Source: Arthrobacter sp. Bz4 (GTDB lineage Bacteria > Actinomycetota > Actinomycetes > Actinomycetales > Micrococcaceae). Taken from it: 64,000 nt of DNA. The notes under the pieces are model-generated. The model saw only the letters and a list, made by a program, of their open reading frames with translations. It was not told the DNA's origin and made no database searches. Position 1 is the stretch's first letter. Each line of letters starts with the position of its first letter. The stretch lies in the NCBI RefSeq assembly GCF_003075455.1, contig NZ_QDAE01000010.1, positions 40,901 to 104,900 on the forward strand. Direction: 5' to 3'. The position numbers and the translations under genes were made by a program. This document shows, piece after piece, positions 55,023-64,000 of this stretch.

Positions 55023-56477
55023 TCAGTTGGTGGTGCGGGGGATGTCGCGGGCCAGGATGTCGTCCTCGGTTTCGCCGCGCACAATCAGTCTGGCCTGGCC
55101 GTTCCGGACTGCTATCACTGGCGGGCGGGCCACCCAGTTGTAGTTGCTGGACAGCGCCCAGCAGTAAGCGCCGGTGCCCGGCACAGCCACCAGGTCACCG
55201 GCATCGGTGTCCACGGGGAGGTAGACATCCCTGACCACAATGTCGCCGCTCTCGCAGTGCATTCCGACCACGCGGGACAGCACACCGGAGGCATCCGACG
55301 AGCGGGAGGCCAGAACCGCCGAGTAGTCGGCGTCGTAGAGGACCGGGCGGGGATTGTCGCTCATCCCACCGTCCACCGACACATAACGCCGGGGCGCAGT
55401 GTCGCCACCCTCGACGTCGACCCTCACGGTTTTGGTCGTCCCCACGGTGTACAGGGTGAACGTTGTTGAACCTACGATCGCGCGACCCGGCTCAATGGAA
55501 ATCCGTGGGACGCGCAGTCCCAGTCTGGCGCAGGTGGAACGCACGACGTCGGCCATCGCCACGGCGATCTCTGCCGGCGGGCGTGGTTTGTCGGTTTCGA
55601 TGTAGGCAATCCCATAGCCGCCGCCGAGGTCCAGTTCGGGCAGCTCCACGCCGTGGCGGTCCCGAACGTCCGCCAGGAAGGCGAGCAACCTGCGTGCCGC
55701 GAGTTCGAAACCCTCAGGCTCGAAAATCTGTGACCCGATGTGGCAGTGGACGCCCAGCAGGTTGATTGTTTCGTGGCCCAGCGCCGCGGCGACGGCCTGA
55801 GCTGCGGGTGAGGACTCGCCGTCGGCCAGTGACAACCCAAATTTCTGGTCCTCGTGGGCGGTTGCAATGAACTCGTGGGTGGAGGCGTGGACACCGGGGG
55901 TCAGCCGGAGCATCACGTTGGCGGTGGTGCCGCGGGCGGCGGCGAGGGCTGCCACCCGTTCGAGTTCGGGGAGACTGTCCACCACGATGCGCCCCAGCTT
56001 CAGGTCAAGCGCACGGCCCAGTTCGGCGTCGGACTTGTTGTTCCCGTGCAGGCCGAGATGTTCACCGGGAATTCCCGCGCGCATGGCGATGGCAAGCTCC
56101 CCGCCCGAGCAGGTGTCAAGGCGTAGGCCCTCTTCAGCCACCCAGTGCGCTATTTCTGTGCAGAGGAACGATTTCCCCGCGTAGTAGACGTCCACTCCCC
56201 CGCAGAGGTCGGCAAAGGCGGCGTCGAACGCGTCCTTGAAGCTCCGGGCGCGGGTCCGGAAATCGTCTTCGGACACGACGAACAGCGGCGTGCCGAACTG
56301 CTCGGCGAGATCACTGACCCTCAGGCCACTGATGGTGAGCTCGTCACCGGCGCGGTCGACGTCGTGAGCCCACAGGGCGGGGTTCAGCCGGTTGATGTTG
56401 TCGGGGTAGCTGAGCCAACCGGGGGCCAGCGGTGAGGCGTTATTCAGGTTCACTTCAGGTCCGTTTCCCATCGTCAC
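55023..56477 (-). CDS. lysA: Diaminopimelate decarboxylase
   Basis: 484-residue PLP-dependent enzyme forming L-lysine. The PLP-binding Lys is in [17 protein letters not shown] (about residue 97), the phosphate-binding GGGYG in [14 protein letters not shown], and the substrate Cys in MHCESGD. GTG 56477 overlaps the argS TGA as GTGA, and an ATG two codons later is an alternative. Lysine is also required for the peptidoglycan of many Micrococcaceae. It is between argS and hom in a lys/thr biosynthetic operon. Confidence 0.95.
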   Translation of the reverse strand: MTMGNGPEVNLNNASPLAPGWLSYPDNINRLNPALWAHDVDRAGDELTISGLRVSDLAEQFGTPLFVVSEDDFRTRARSFKDAFDAAFADLCGGVDVYYAGKSFLCTEIAHWVAEEGLRLDTCSGGELAIAMRAGIPGEHLGLHGNNKSDAELGRALDLKLGRIVVDSLPELERVAALAAARGTTANVMLRLTPGVHASTHEFIATAHEDQKFGLSLADGESSPAAQAVAAALGHETINLLGVHCHIGSQIFEPEGFELAARRLLAFLADVRDRHGVELPELDLGGGYGIAYIETDKPRPPAEIAVAMADVVRSTCARLGLRVPRISIEPGRAIVGSTTFTLYTVGTTKTVRVDVEGGDTAPRRYVSVDGGMSDNPRPVLYDADYSAVLASRSSDASGVLSRVVGMHCESGDIVVRDVYLPVDTDAGDLVAVPGTGAYCWALSSNYNWVARPPVIAVRNGQARLIVRGETEDDILARDIPRTTN

Positions 56478-58123
56478 ATCCGCTCAGGTGCCGATACGCC
56501 AAGCAGCCCCAGGCCGTTGGCGAGGACCTGCTGGGTGGCGTTGTTCAGCCACAGCCTGGTGCGGTGCAGGTCGGTGACCGGCTCATCGCCGAGCGGCGCG
56601 ATGCGGCAGGCGTCGTACCAGCGGTGGTAGGTGCCCGCGATGACCTCGATGTGGCGTGCCACCCGGTGCGGTTCGCGGAAGGCCGCGGCCTGGGCCACCA
56701 TGCCGGGGAACTGGCCGAGCGCCGCCAGCAGTTCGCCCTCGGTGGGGTGGCTGAGTTCGGAGGCGTCGAACGCGCTCGTATCCACCCCTGCCGCGGCCGC
56801 GTTGCGCTCCACCGCGTGGGTCCGGGCGTGAGCGTACTGGACATAGAAGACCGGGTTGTCGTTGGTGCGCCGGGTCAGCAGGTCAAGGTCGATGTCGATG
56901 TTCGAATCCGCCGAGAAGCGGGCCAGGGTGTAGCGGGCGGCGTCGACCCCTACGGCGTCGACCAGGTCCTCGAGCGTGACGACGGTGCCGGCGCGCTTGG
57001 ACATCCTGACGGGGACGCCGTCCTTCATCAGGTTGACCATCTGCCCAATCAGCACCTCGACGGTGTCCGGGTCATCACCGAGCGCGGCTGCTGCTGCCTT
57101 GAGCCGGGCCACATACCCGTGGTGGTCGGCGCCGAGCATGATGATGTTCAGGTCGAAGCCGCGGCGGCGCTTATTGACGAAGTAGCCAATGTCGCCGGCG
57201 ATGTAGGCGGGGGCGCCGTCCGATTTGATGACCACCCTGTCCTTATCGTCGCCGAACTCGGTGGACCGTAACCACCAGGCCCCGTCCTCGAGGAACAGGT
57301 TGCCCGAGGTTTTCAGTTTCTCCAGCAGGCCTTCGACGAATCCGTCCTGGAAAAGGGAGTGCTCGTGGAAGTAGACGTCGAAATCGACACCGAAGTCGTG
57401 CAGCGACTTTTTGATGTCGCCAAACATCAGGTCGACCCCGAGCTGACGGAACCGCTCGACCGAATCTTCCTGCTCCAGGTCGAGGATGGCTGGATCGAGC
57501 ACCAGGACCCGGGCAGCGATGTCATCGATGTAGGCGCCGCCGTACCCGTCCTCGGGTGATGGCTCGCCCTTGGCGCTGGCCCACAGCGAGCGGGCAAACC
57601 GTTCCACCTGGGCGCCGTGGTCGTTGAAATAGTACTCGCGGGTCACCTCAGCGCCCTGGGACTGGAACAGGCGGGCAAGCGCGTCGCCGACGGCGGCCCA
57701 GCGGGTGCCGCCCAGGTGGATAGGTCCGGTGGGGTTGGCCGACACGAACTCAAGGTTGATCTTGGTGCCGGCCATGAGCCCGCTGGTGCCATAGCCGGAC
57801 CCGGCGTCGACGATTGAGCGGGCCAGTTCACCTGCGGCGGCGGCATCGAGGGTGATGTTCAGGAAGCCTGGACCGGCGATCGCCACGGTCTTGACGCCGT
57901 CGAGCTGTTCCAGCCGTCCGCTGAGGAGCTGGGCGAACTCGCGCGGGTTCATCTTCGCCTGCTTGGACAGCTGCAGGGCAATATTGGTGGCCCAGTCTCC
58001 GTGTTCCCGGCTCCGTGGTCGCTCCACCCGCACCTCAGAGGGAAGCTCGACGTCGAATTCGCCCGCGGCGACGGCGTCTTTCAGGCATGCGGAAATGGCA
58101 GCAGAGAGTTCTTCAGGAGTCAC
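56474..58123 (-). CDS. argS: Arginyl-tRNA synthetase
   Basis: 549-residue class I aminoacyl-tRNA synthetase. The HIGH motif is [19 protein letters not shown] (about residue 125), the KMSKS region is [14 protein letters not shown], and the C-terminal anticodon-binding domain includes [20 protein letters not shown] 58123 follows TATGCT by 6 nt and starts [10 protein letters not shown]; a longer in-frame version running to 58246 would pass through the promoter. It heads the argS-lysA-hom-thrC-thrB series, an arrangement frequent in actinobacteria. The tRNA-Arg gene is on the other strand 150 bp upstream. Confidence 0.96.
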   Translation of the reverse strand: MTPEELSAAISACLKDAVAAGEFDVELPSEVRVERPRSREHGDWATNIALQLSKQAKMNPREFAQLLSGRLEQLDGVKTVAIAGPGFLNITLDAAAAGELARSIVDAGSGYGTSGLMAGTKINLEFVSANPTGPIHLGGTRWAAVGDALARLFQSQGAEVTREYYFNDHGAQVERFARSLWASAKGEPSPEDGYGGAYIDDIAARVLVLDPAILDLEQEDSVERFRQLGVDLMFGDIKKSLHDFGVDFDVYFHEHSLFQDGFVEGLLEKLKTSGNLFLEDGAWWLRSTEFGDDKDRVVIKSDGAPAYIAGDIGYFVNKRRRGFDLNIIMLGADHHGYVARLKAAAAALGDDPDTVEVLIGQMVNLMKDGVPVRMSKRAGTVVTLEDLVDAVGVDAARYTLARFSADSNIDIDLDLLTRRTNDNPVFYVQYAHARTHAVERNAAAAGVDTSAFDASELSHPTEGELLAALGQFPGMVAQAAAFREPHRVARHIEVIAGTYHRWYDACRIAPLGDEPVTDLHRTRLWLNNATQQVLANGLGLLGVSAPERM

Positions 58124-58129
58124 CCATCC

Positions 58130-58135
58130 AGCATA
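58130..58135 (-). promoter_or_regulatory. Putative -10 element of leaderless argS promoter
   Basis: TATGCT on the minus strand ends 6 nt before the argS GTG. It probably drives the argS-lysA-hom-thrC-thrB series. Confidence 0.5.
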
Positions 58136-58272
58136 ACGGCGCACGCCGCTGCGGCCATTTCTGTGACGCAGCGGCGCCCACCACACGAGGGCGGGCCAGG
58201 GGTTTTCGTCCAGGGGTGCTTCCCTGATAAGCTCAGTGAGTCCCATTTAGGGGCCGGCCTGACCGGCATCCC

Positions 58273-58345
58273 GCCTTCGTAGCTCAGGGGATAGAGCGTC
58301 TGCCTCCGGCGCAGAAGGTCGTAGGTTCGAATCCTATCGAGGGCA
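58273..58345 (+). tRNA. tRNA-Arg (anticodon CCG)
   Basis: A 73-nt tRNA cloverleaf: acceptor GCCTTCG pairs with CGAGGGC, with one G-U pair; D-arm GCTC/GAGC; anticodon stem TCTGC/GCAGA with loop CTCCGGC, anticodon CCG, decoding CGG; T arm GTAGG/CCTAT with loop TTCGAAT; discriminator A. CCA is not encoded. It suits a high-GC genome that uses CGG. A strong terminator follows. Confidence 0.97.
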
Positions 58346-58350
58346 CAGAA

Positions 58351-58383
58351 CAACCCCCAGATTTCACCGAAATCTGGGGGTTG
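58351..58383 (+). terminator. Strong intrinsic-type terminator after tRNA-Arg
   Basis: A 15-bp perfect stem: CAACCCCCAGATTTC (58351-58365), loop ACC, GAAATCTGGGGGTTG (58369-58383), starting 6 nt after the tRNA end. A short T-run lies a few nucleotides downstream. Confidence 0.9.
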
Positions 58384-58537
58384 ACTGCTTTAACCGGCCA
58401 GGTCTGGCCGTGAGACTCCAGCACTGCACTGCCCCCGCACCCCCGAAGCTGCCCGGTCGATTCGTTGCTGCTGTCTTCGGCTGAAATAGGGGCGATTCAG
58501 GACAGCTACTGACCTGGTTGAGGAGTATTTTGGAGCC

Positions 58538-59506
58538 ATGTTGGAAACTTCGGCACGGCTGCTCCACTTGCTTTCCCTGCTTCAGCTGCGCCGCGAGTGG
58601 ACCGGCTCAGCACTGGCGGACCGGATGGACGTGACCGAGCGCACCGTCCGACGGGACATCGGCAAGCTCCGCACCCTGGGCTATCCCATCCATGCCTCGC
58701 CCGGCGTCGCCGGGGGCTACCAGTTGGGCGCTGGCGCGCAGCTGCCTCCGTTGTTGCTCGACGACGACGAGGCACTCGCCGTCGCCCTCGGCCTCAGCGC
58801 CGTCACGGCTAGCCCCGTCGCCGGAATCGGCGAGGCATCGGTGCGGGCGCTCACCAAGCTGGAGCAGGTGCTCCCCAGCCGACTCCGACCGCGGTTCGCC
58901 GGGCTGCGAAGCGCCGTCACCAGGATGGCGGCGGTGAGCACACCGGTCCGGCCCGAGATCCTCACCGCCCTGTCCGCAGCCATCACCGAACGACGCACCG
59001 TGGTGTTCCGGTACTCCCGCCAGGATGGCGAGTCTTCCCGGCGACTCGTTGAGCCCTACCGACTCGTGGACACCGGTAGACGCTGGTACCTGGTGGCTTG
59101 GGACACGATGCGTGAGGATTGGCGGACGTTCCGGGTGGACCGGTGTCAGAGCGTTCCGGCGCAGCGGGAGCGCTTCACCCCGCGCCCACTCCCGGCCCGT
59201 GATCTCGCCCTGTATGTGCAGCAGTCAATTACGCGTTTCCCGTACCAGTACGACGTCGTCGTGCGGCTGACCGGCAACATCAACGAGGTGTCACAAAAGG
59301 TCTCCCCGGATACCGCCGAGCTCCAGAGCGACGGCGAGGAGCACACCCTGATGAGGGCCGGCTTCGACTCGCTCGACTGGCCGCTGATGCATCTGGTGGC
59401 GCTGGAGTTCGAGTTCGAGATCCTGGAACCGCCGCAAATGCGTGAGCGGGCCCGGTTGGCGGCGGCCCGGTTGACCAGGGCATCGGGAGATAGTCCTACC
59501 GCCTAG
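58538..59506 (+). CDS. YafY/PafB-type transcriptional regulator with WYL domain
   Basis: 322-residue regulator: HTH_11 winged helix at about residues 5-60 (LRREWTGSALADRMDVTERT), then a WYL ligand-sensing domain with WYLVAWDTMREDWRTFRVDR near residue 190-210, and a C-terminal extension. Such proteins sense nucleotides or single-stranded DNA and often control stress or defence genes; PafBC is the actinobacterial DNA-damage example. Which genes it controls is unknown. A GGAG-type SD precedes ATG 58538. It ends 14 bp before hrpA, so the two may share a transcript, and the stop codon TAG lies in a TAGAAT hexamer upstream of hrpA. Confidence 0.92.
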   Translation: MLETSARLLHLLSLLQLRREWTGSALADRMDVTERTVRRDIGKLRTLGYPIHASPGVAGGYQLGAGAQLPPLLLDDDEALAVALGLSAVTASPVAGIGEASVRALTKLEQVLPSRLRPRFAGLRSAVTRMAAVSTPVRPEILTALSAAITERRTVVFRYSRQDGESSRRLVEPYRLVDTGRRWYLVAWDTMREDWRTFRVDRCQSVPAQRERFTPRPLPARDLALYVQQSITRFPYQYDVVVRLTGNINEVSQKVSPDTAELQSDGEEHTLMRAGFDSLDWPLMHLVALEFEFEILEPPQMRERARLAAARLTRASGDSPTA

Positions 59507-59520
59507 AATTGGAACCAATC

Positions 59521-62500
59521 ATGGCACTGACTATCTCCTATCCCCCTGAACTGCCGGTTTCCGAGCGACGCGCTGACATTATGGCCGCGATCGCCGCGAA
59601 CCAGGTGACGATCATTGCTGGCGAGACCGGCTCCGGCAAAACCACCCAGATTCCGAAAATGTGTGTGGAACTGGGACTCGCCGAAAACGGCCTGATCGGG
59701 CACACCCAGCCACGACGCCTCGCCGCCCGCACCGTTGCGGAACGTATTGCCGAGGAGTTGGACGTCAAGGTGGGGGCCGAAGTGGGCTTCCAGGTGCGGT
59801 TTACCGGCGAGGTCAGCCGCAGCACCCAGATCAAGTTGATGACCGATGGCATCCTGCTGGCGGAAATCCAGCACGACCGACTGCTGAAAAAGTACAGCAC
59901 CATCATCATCGACGAGGCCCATGAGCGCAGCCTCAACATCGACTTCATCCTCGGGTATCTGAAGCGGATCCTCCCGCAACGACCCGACCTGAAGCTCATC
60001 ATCACCTCGGCCACCATCGACCCTGAACGCTTCGCCGCGCACTTCGCGGCCGACGAGGCCGTCAGCGTCAAGCAGCCTGCACCGATCATCGAGGTTTCCG
60101 GACGGACCTACCCGGTGGAAATCCGGTACCGCCCGTTGACCCAGCCGGCCGGCGAGGCTGACGACAGCGCCGACCCGGGCGATCAGGAGGAGGACCGCGA
60201 CCCTCTTGACGCCGTGTGCGACGCCGTCGACGAGCTGGCTCGGGAAGCACCCGGCGACATCCTGGTGTTTTTCTCCGGCGAGCGCGAGATCCGTGACGCC
60301 GCCGATGCCCTCCGCGCCCGGGTGCAGGTCAACCCACGGCTGAAGGGCACCGACATCCTGCCGTTGTTCGCCAGATTGTCGCTGCAGGAACAGCACCGGG
60401 TCTTCAAGCCTTCCGGCCCGGGACGCAGGATCATCCTCGCCACCAACGTTGCTGAAACCTCCCTGACCGTTCCCGGGATCAAGTACGTGATTGATACGGG
60501 TACCGCCAGGATTTCGCGGTACTCTCACCGCACCAAGGTGCAGCGGCTTCCGATCGAGCGGGTGTCCCAGGCTTCCGCCAACCAGCGCTCGGGCCGCTGC
60601 GGCAGGGTTTCGGATGGCATCGCCATCCGCCTCTATTCGCAGGAGGACTTCGAGGCCCGCCGCGCGTTCACCGACCCCGAGATCCTGCGTACCAACCTGG
60701 CGGCTGTCATCTTGCAGATGACCGCCATGGGCGTCACCCGTGGGCCGAAGGATGTCGCCGACTTCCCCTTTGTTGAGCCTCCGGACTCGAAGGCGATCAA
60801 CGACGGCGTCACGCTCCTGAAGGAGCTCGGTGCGCTGGAGGCTTCGGGAGGCATCTCGGCAGTTGGCCGAAAACTCGCCCAGCTGCCGGTTGACCCGCGG
60901 CTGGGCCGCATGATCGTGGAGGCCGGCCAGCGTGGCTGCGCCAAGGAAGTAATGGTCCTCGCCGCGGCCCTGACCATCCAGGATCCGCGTGAGCGTCCAC
61001 AGGCCGATCAGGGCGCCAAGCTGCAAACCGCGACAGCAATGCACAAACGGTTCCTCGACGAGAATTCGGACTTCACCGGATACCTGAACCTGTGGCGGTA
61101 CCTGCAGGAACAGCAGAAGGAACTGTCGTCGACCCAGTTCCGCAAACTGTGCCGCAACGAGTTCATCAACTATCTGCGGGTCCGCGAGTGGCAGGACCTG
61201 TTCGCCCAGCTTCGCCAGTTGGCCAAACCGCTGGGGATCACCCTCTCGCCCGACCCCGTCGATCCGGTGGGCAATGACACCGCAATCCATATCAGCCTGC
61301 TCGCGGGCCTGCTCAGCCACATCGGCCTCTATGATCAGCGCAAGCGTGAGTATGCCGGTGCGCGGGGTACCCGGTTCGCTGTGTTCCCCGGCAGCGCTTT
61401 GTTCAAAAAGTCGCCCGACTGGGTGATGGCGGCCGAATTGGTGGAGACCTCACGGCTCTGGGCGCGGGTGGCCGCCAAATTCGATCCCCTCTGGGCCGAA
61501 GACGTGGCGCCGCACCTGGTGAAGCGCAGCTACAGCGAGCCGCACTGGTCCCGGAAGATGGGGGCGGTGATGGCCCATGAGAAGGTCACCCTGTATGGCG
61601 TCCCGATCATCCCGCAGCGCCGGGTCAACTATGGGCGGATCGACCGCGAGGTTGCCCGCGACATGTTCATCAGGCATGCCCTGGTCGAGGGCGACTGGAA
61701 AACCCACCACAAATTTTTCCACCGCAACAAGGCACGCCTCGCTGAGATTGAGGAGCTGGAAAACCGGCTGCGCCGCCGCGACCTGATGGTCGACGATGAG
61801 ACCCTCTTCGAGTTCTATGACGCCCGCGTGGGGCCCGAGGTGGTGTCCGAGCGGCACTTCGATTCCTGGTGGAAGGACACCCGTCACCGCCAGCCGGACC
61901 TGCTCGACTTCCTGCCCGGTGACCTGCTCGCCGAAAACAGCGACCTGGACGAATCAGCGTTCCCCAAAATCTGGCACCAGGGAAGCTTCGAACTGCCGCT
62001 GAGCTATGAGTTCTCCCCCGGTGTGCAGGGCGCGTCCGACGGCGTGACGGTGCAAATTCCCGTGGTGTTCCTGAACCAACTCGACGCCCGGCCGTTCCAC
62101 TGGCAGATTCCGGGGCTCCGGGTGGAACTGGTGACAGCCCTGATCAAGTCGCTACCCAAGCAGGTCCGCAAGAACTTCATCCCCGCCCCCGATGTGGCGC
62201 GCAGCGCCGTCGCTGCGCTGCACACCGACTTCGACCCGGCACGCGACGACCTTGAGGAGTCCCTGGAACTGGTACTCCGCCGGTTGAAGGGCCACGTCAT
62301 TGCCCCCGGGTCGTGGAACCGGAGCGTCCTTCCCGAACACCTCCTGATGAGCTTCCAGGTGATTGACGGCCAGGGCAAGATCCTCGACGAGGGGACCGAC
62401 CTTGCCGCCCTGCAGGAACGACTGGCGCCGCAGACACGCCGCGCGATTGCCGAATCCCTCGGTGCCACACCCGCTACCACCCGGCCGGCAAAGGCACCCG

Positions 62501-63468
62501 CCCGCGCGACGTCAGCAGCAAAGTCCCAACCGGCGAAGTCCCAGCCAGCGCATCCCGTGGGCATCGGGATCACCGAGCGGTCCGGCCTGACGTCGTGGAC
62601 GTTTGGCGACCTTCCCCGGCAGGTGACCCGGCTGGTGAACGGACACACGGTGACGGGCTACCCGGCGTTGACCGACGAGGGTACCGCCGCCGGACTCGCC
62701 GTCTTCCCCAACCCGGCCGAGCAGGGTGCGTCAATGCGCGACGGAGTGATCCGACTCCTCGTGGTGCGCGTTCCCAGCCCCGCCAAGTATGTGCTGGAGC
62801 ATCTCAGCAACGCCGAGAAGCTCACCTTCAGCCAGAACCCGCATGGCAGCGTTGCGGGACTGATCGAGGACTGCACACTCGCGGCGGTCGACAAGCTGAC
62901 CCCCGAGGCACTGCCCTGGACCGAGGCCGAGTTCAACTCCCTTTACGAAACCGTGCGGGCCGAACTCATCGACACGGTCTTCACTGTCACCGCCACGGTT
63001 GAAAGGATCCTGTCCAGCACCCGCCGGATCGAGAAGCAACTCAAGGGCTCCACCAGCCTCGCCCTGATCACCGCGCTGAACGACGTCCGGAGTCAGCTGG
63101 AACAGCTCGTCTACCCGGGGTTCGTGGCGAAAACCGGCTACACCCAGCTCAGTCACCTGCCCCGCTACCTGACCGGCATTGAGACCCGGGTCGCCAAGCT
63201 GGCCGGCAACGTGCAGCGCGATTCGCTGGGCACGGCTGTGGTCCAACGCCTGGAGGACGAGTACGACGACGCCGTCGCCGCCCTCGTTCCCACTGGCCGG
63301 AAGACGCCTCCCGCGTTGCTGCGGGTGCGCTGGATGCTCGAGGAACTGAGAATCAGTCTGTTCGCGCAGGAGCTCGGCACCGCGTACACCGTTTCGGAGA
63401 AGCGGATCCGTGCGGCCATCGGCGAGGCCATGGCCGCGCAGCGCACCGGGGTGGGCTCGACCGGGTAG
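59521..63468 (+). CDS. hrpA: ATP-dependent RNA helicase HrpA
   Basis: 1315-residue DEAH-box helicase. Walker A is IIAGETGSGKTTQIPKMC (about residue 30-47), DEAH is in TIIIDEAHERSLNIDFILG, motif III SAT is in LIITSATIDPERF, and motif VI is QRSGRCGRVSDGIAIRLY. After the RecA lobes come the ratchet/OB-like domains, then the HrpA-specific ~600-residue C-terminal region. An Ala/Pro/Lys/Ser linker with KSQPAKSQPAH sits at about residue 1000. HrpA resolves stalled or colliding ribosomes in E. coli; that role is inferred here. The ATG at 59521 begins MALTISYPPELP; an upstream in-frame start adds four residues. Confidence 0.96.
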   Translation: MALTISYPPELPVSERRADIMAAIAANQVTIIAGETGSGKTTQIPKMCVELGLAENGLIGHTQPRRLAARTVAERIAEELDVKVGAEVGFQVRFTGEVSRSTQIKLMTDGILLAEIQHDRLLKKYSTIIIDEAHERSLNIDFILGYLKRILPQRPDLKLIITSATIDPERFAAHFAADEAVSVKQPAPIIEVSGRTYPVEIRYRPLTQPAGEADDSADPGDQEEDRDPLDAVCDAVDELAREAPGDILVFFSGEREIRDAADALRARVQVNPRLKGTDILPLFARLSLQEQHRVFKPSGPGRRIILATNVAETSLTVPGIKYVIDTGTARISRYSHRTKVQRLPIERVSQASANQRSGRCGRVSDGIAIRLYSQEDFEARRAFTDPEILRTNLAAVILQMTAMGVTRGPKDVADFPFVEPPDSKAINDGVTLLKELGALEASGGISAVGRKLAQLPVDPRLGRMIVEAGQRGCAKEVMVLAAALTIQDPRERPQADQGAKLQTATAMHKRFLDENSDFTGYLNLWRYLQEQQKELSSTQFRKLCRNEFINYLRVREWQDLFAQLRQLAKPLGITLSPDPVDPVGNDTAIHISLLAGLLSHIGLYDQRKREYAGARGTRFAVFPGSALFKKSPDWVMAAELVETSRLWARVAAKFDPLWAEDVAPHLVKRSYSEPHWSRKMGAVMAHEKVTLYGVPIIPQRRVNYGRIDREVARDMFIRHALVEGDWKTHHKFFHRNKARLAEIEELENRLRRRDLMVDDETLFEFYDARVGPEVVSERHFDSWWKDTRHRQPDLLDFLPGDLLAENSDLDESAFPKIWHQGSFELPLSYEFSPGVQGASDGVTVQIPVVFLNQLDARPFHWQIPGLRVELVTALIKSLPKQVRKNFIPAPDVARSAVAALHTDFDPARDDLEESLELVLRRLKGHVIAPGSWNRSVLPEHLLMSFQVIDGQGKILDEGTDLAALQERLAPQTRRAIAESLGATPATTRPAKAPARATSAAKSQPAKSQPAHPVGIGITERSGLTSWTFGDLPRQVTRLVNGHTVTGYPALTDEGTAAGLAVFPNPAEQGASMRDGVIRLLVVRVPSPAKYVLEHLSNAEKLTFSQNPHGSVAGLIEDCTLAAVDKLTPEALPWTEAEFNSLYETVRAELIDTVFTVTATVERILSSTRRIEKQLKGSTSLALITALNDVRSQLEQLVYPGFVAKTGYTQLSHLPRYLTGIETRVAKLAGNVQRDSLGTAVVQRLEDEYDDAVAALVPTGRKTPPALLRVRWMLEELRISLFAQELGTAYTVSEKRIRAAIGEAMAAQRTGVGSTG

Positions 63469-63481
63469 CTAAAGGCTGCCG

Positions 63482-63913
63482 CTATCCGTCGGTTGGTACG
63501 TGCTCGCCGTGCCCGGCCGACCGCAGGGCTCCCCGCAGCGCGTCAGCGTTGGCGTCGAGCCGGGCCGGATCCGGGTTGTGGTCGACCGCGTGAACGTCGA
63601 AGTCGCTGGCGCTCTGCGTCGGCCAGACATGGACGTGCAGGTGCGGTACCTCGTACCCCTCCATCAGCACTCCCACCCGTTTCGCCGAGAACGCGGTGGT
63701 TTGCGCCTTCGCGATGGTCTGGGCGACCGCCATCACCTTGCCCAGCAGCTCAGGTTCCGCCTCCACCCAGTGCGCCACCTCCTGACGGGGCAGCACCAGG
63801 GTATGCCCGTCGGTGAGCGGAGCGATCGTGAGGAACGCGACGACGTCGTCGTCCTTCCAGACGAAGCGCCCCGGAATGTCGCCGTCGATGATCTTGGTGA
63901 ACAGGGTACTCAT
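63482..63913 (-). CDS. HIT family nucleotide-binding hydrolase
   Basis: 143-residue histidine-triad protein. The HIT motif is VPHLHVHVWP near residue 90, and the N-terminal MSTLFTKIIDGDIPGRFVW holds the conserved HIT-family opening. HIT proteins hydrolyse AMP-linked substrates such as adenosine phosphoramidates or dinucleoside polyphosphates. ATG 63913 is chosen because AAGGAG lies 8 nt upstream; a TTG ten codons upstream would absorb it. It converges on hrpA with a 13-bp gap. An 11-bp inverted repeat upstream (63934-63993) may be regulatory. Confidence 0.94.
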   Translation of the reverse strand: MSTLFTKIIDGDIPGRFVWKDDDVVAFLTIAPLTDGHTLVLPRQEVAHWVEAEPELLGKVMAVAQTIAKAQTTAFSAKRVGVLMEGYEVPHLHVHVWPTQSASDFDVHAVDHNPDPARLDANADALRGALRSAGHGEHVPTDG

Positions 63914-63933
63914 GCAAACTCCTTCAGTTCCGG

Positions 63934-63993
63934 ATCGAGTCAACCCAGATAACGGGTTTCACGTCGAAAATCGGCTCTTTGTGTTGACTCGAT
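63934..63993. promoter_or_regulatory. Perfect 11-bp inverted repeat upstream of the HIT gene
   Basis: ATCGAGTCAAC (63934-63944) and GTTGACTCGAT (63983-63993) are exact reverse complements 38 bp apart, starting 20 bp upstream of the HIT ATG. Each arm contains TTGACT, a -35-like hexamer facing outward. This may be two binding half-sites or divergent promoter elements. The gene on the far side is outside the window. Confidence 0.5.
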
Positions 63994-64000
63994 GGTGGGG

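Noticed and set aside
59503..61320. 605-residue minus-strand open frame opposite hrpA
   Set aside because: It mirrors HrpA codons, has no start signal, and no recognisable protein family.
63469..64000. A mobile element at the right edge
   Set aside because: Only an 11-bp inverted repeat was seen; no transposase, target duplication or internal gene is present.

Overview
The window is chromosomal DNA from a high-GC actinobacterium, most likely a member of the Micrococcaceae close to Arthrobacter. Reasons: NucS (the actinobacterial mismatch endonuclease), the clpS/DUF2017/murI/MBL/rph/rdgB block, DUF3039 and DUF2550 genes, AtpI-like genes ahead of atpBEFHAGDC, and a Rho factor with a very long Arg/Asn/Asp-rich insertion. 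There are no rRNA genes, phage genes, intact insertion sequences or CRISPR arrays. Genus-level placement is an inference from gene content.

Layout. 1-9 kb: sbcC (cut by the window start) and sbcD, an aquaporin, an ADP-ribosylglycohydrolase, an SDR oxidoreductase, an exonuclease-BRCT protein, a HAD hydrolase, a GntR regulator followed by the collapsed remnant of its ABC transporter, and a DedA protein. 9-15 kb: rdgB, rph, an MBL-fold hydrolase, murI, DUF2017 and clpS on the minus strand, then divergent pncB-pncA for NAD salvage. 15-31 kb: a DEAD-family helicase, an MFS exporter, DUF3039, nagB, an ABC-2 permease/ATPase pair, a YbbN-like thioredoxin/TPR protein, a large membrane protein, an AI-2E-family transporter, an alpha/beta hydrolase, a zinc-ribbon protein, nucS, a quinone-oxidoreductase-like MDR protein, nagA and a cold-shock gene. 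31-40 kb: the complete F1Fo ATP synthase operon on the minus strand. 40-46 kb: a glycan module (WecA-like transferase, WbpM/CapD-like dehydratase, two GT2 glycosyltransferases, an NAD-dependent epimerase) lying between atp and tsaC. 46-58 kb, minus strand: tsaC, prmC, prfA, rho, thrB, thrC, hom, lysA, argS. 58-64 kb: tRNA-Arg(CCG), a WYL regulator, HrpA helicase and a HIT protein.

Functional themes: the aspartate-family amino-acid genes argS-lysA-hom-thrC-thrB are read in one direction with overlapping or nearly adjacent ends; prfA and prmC form a translation-termination pair; nagA and nagB make a catabolic GlcNAc-6-P route but lie about 10 kb apart.

Three cross-window patterns stand out. 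(1) Four genes (MBL hydrolase, MFS exporter, first GT2, thrC) are each broken by a frameshift of the same sign, equivalent to one missing base in G/C-rich sequence. Because thrC is one of them, systematic sequence error is the first explanation. (2) At least twelve genes have a TANNNT hexamer ending 5-7 nt before the start codon, the signature of leaderless mRNAs. (3) Three convergent gene junctions carry short tandem repeats over or near the stop codons. The clearest single evolutionary event is a deletion that joined the first ~25 codons of an ABC ATPase to the last ~90 codons of its permease, while leaving its GntR regulator and a perfect operator-like palindrome. I found no convincing wholly new multi-gene system; the glycan module and the regulator left without a transporter are the best candidates for follow-up.
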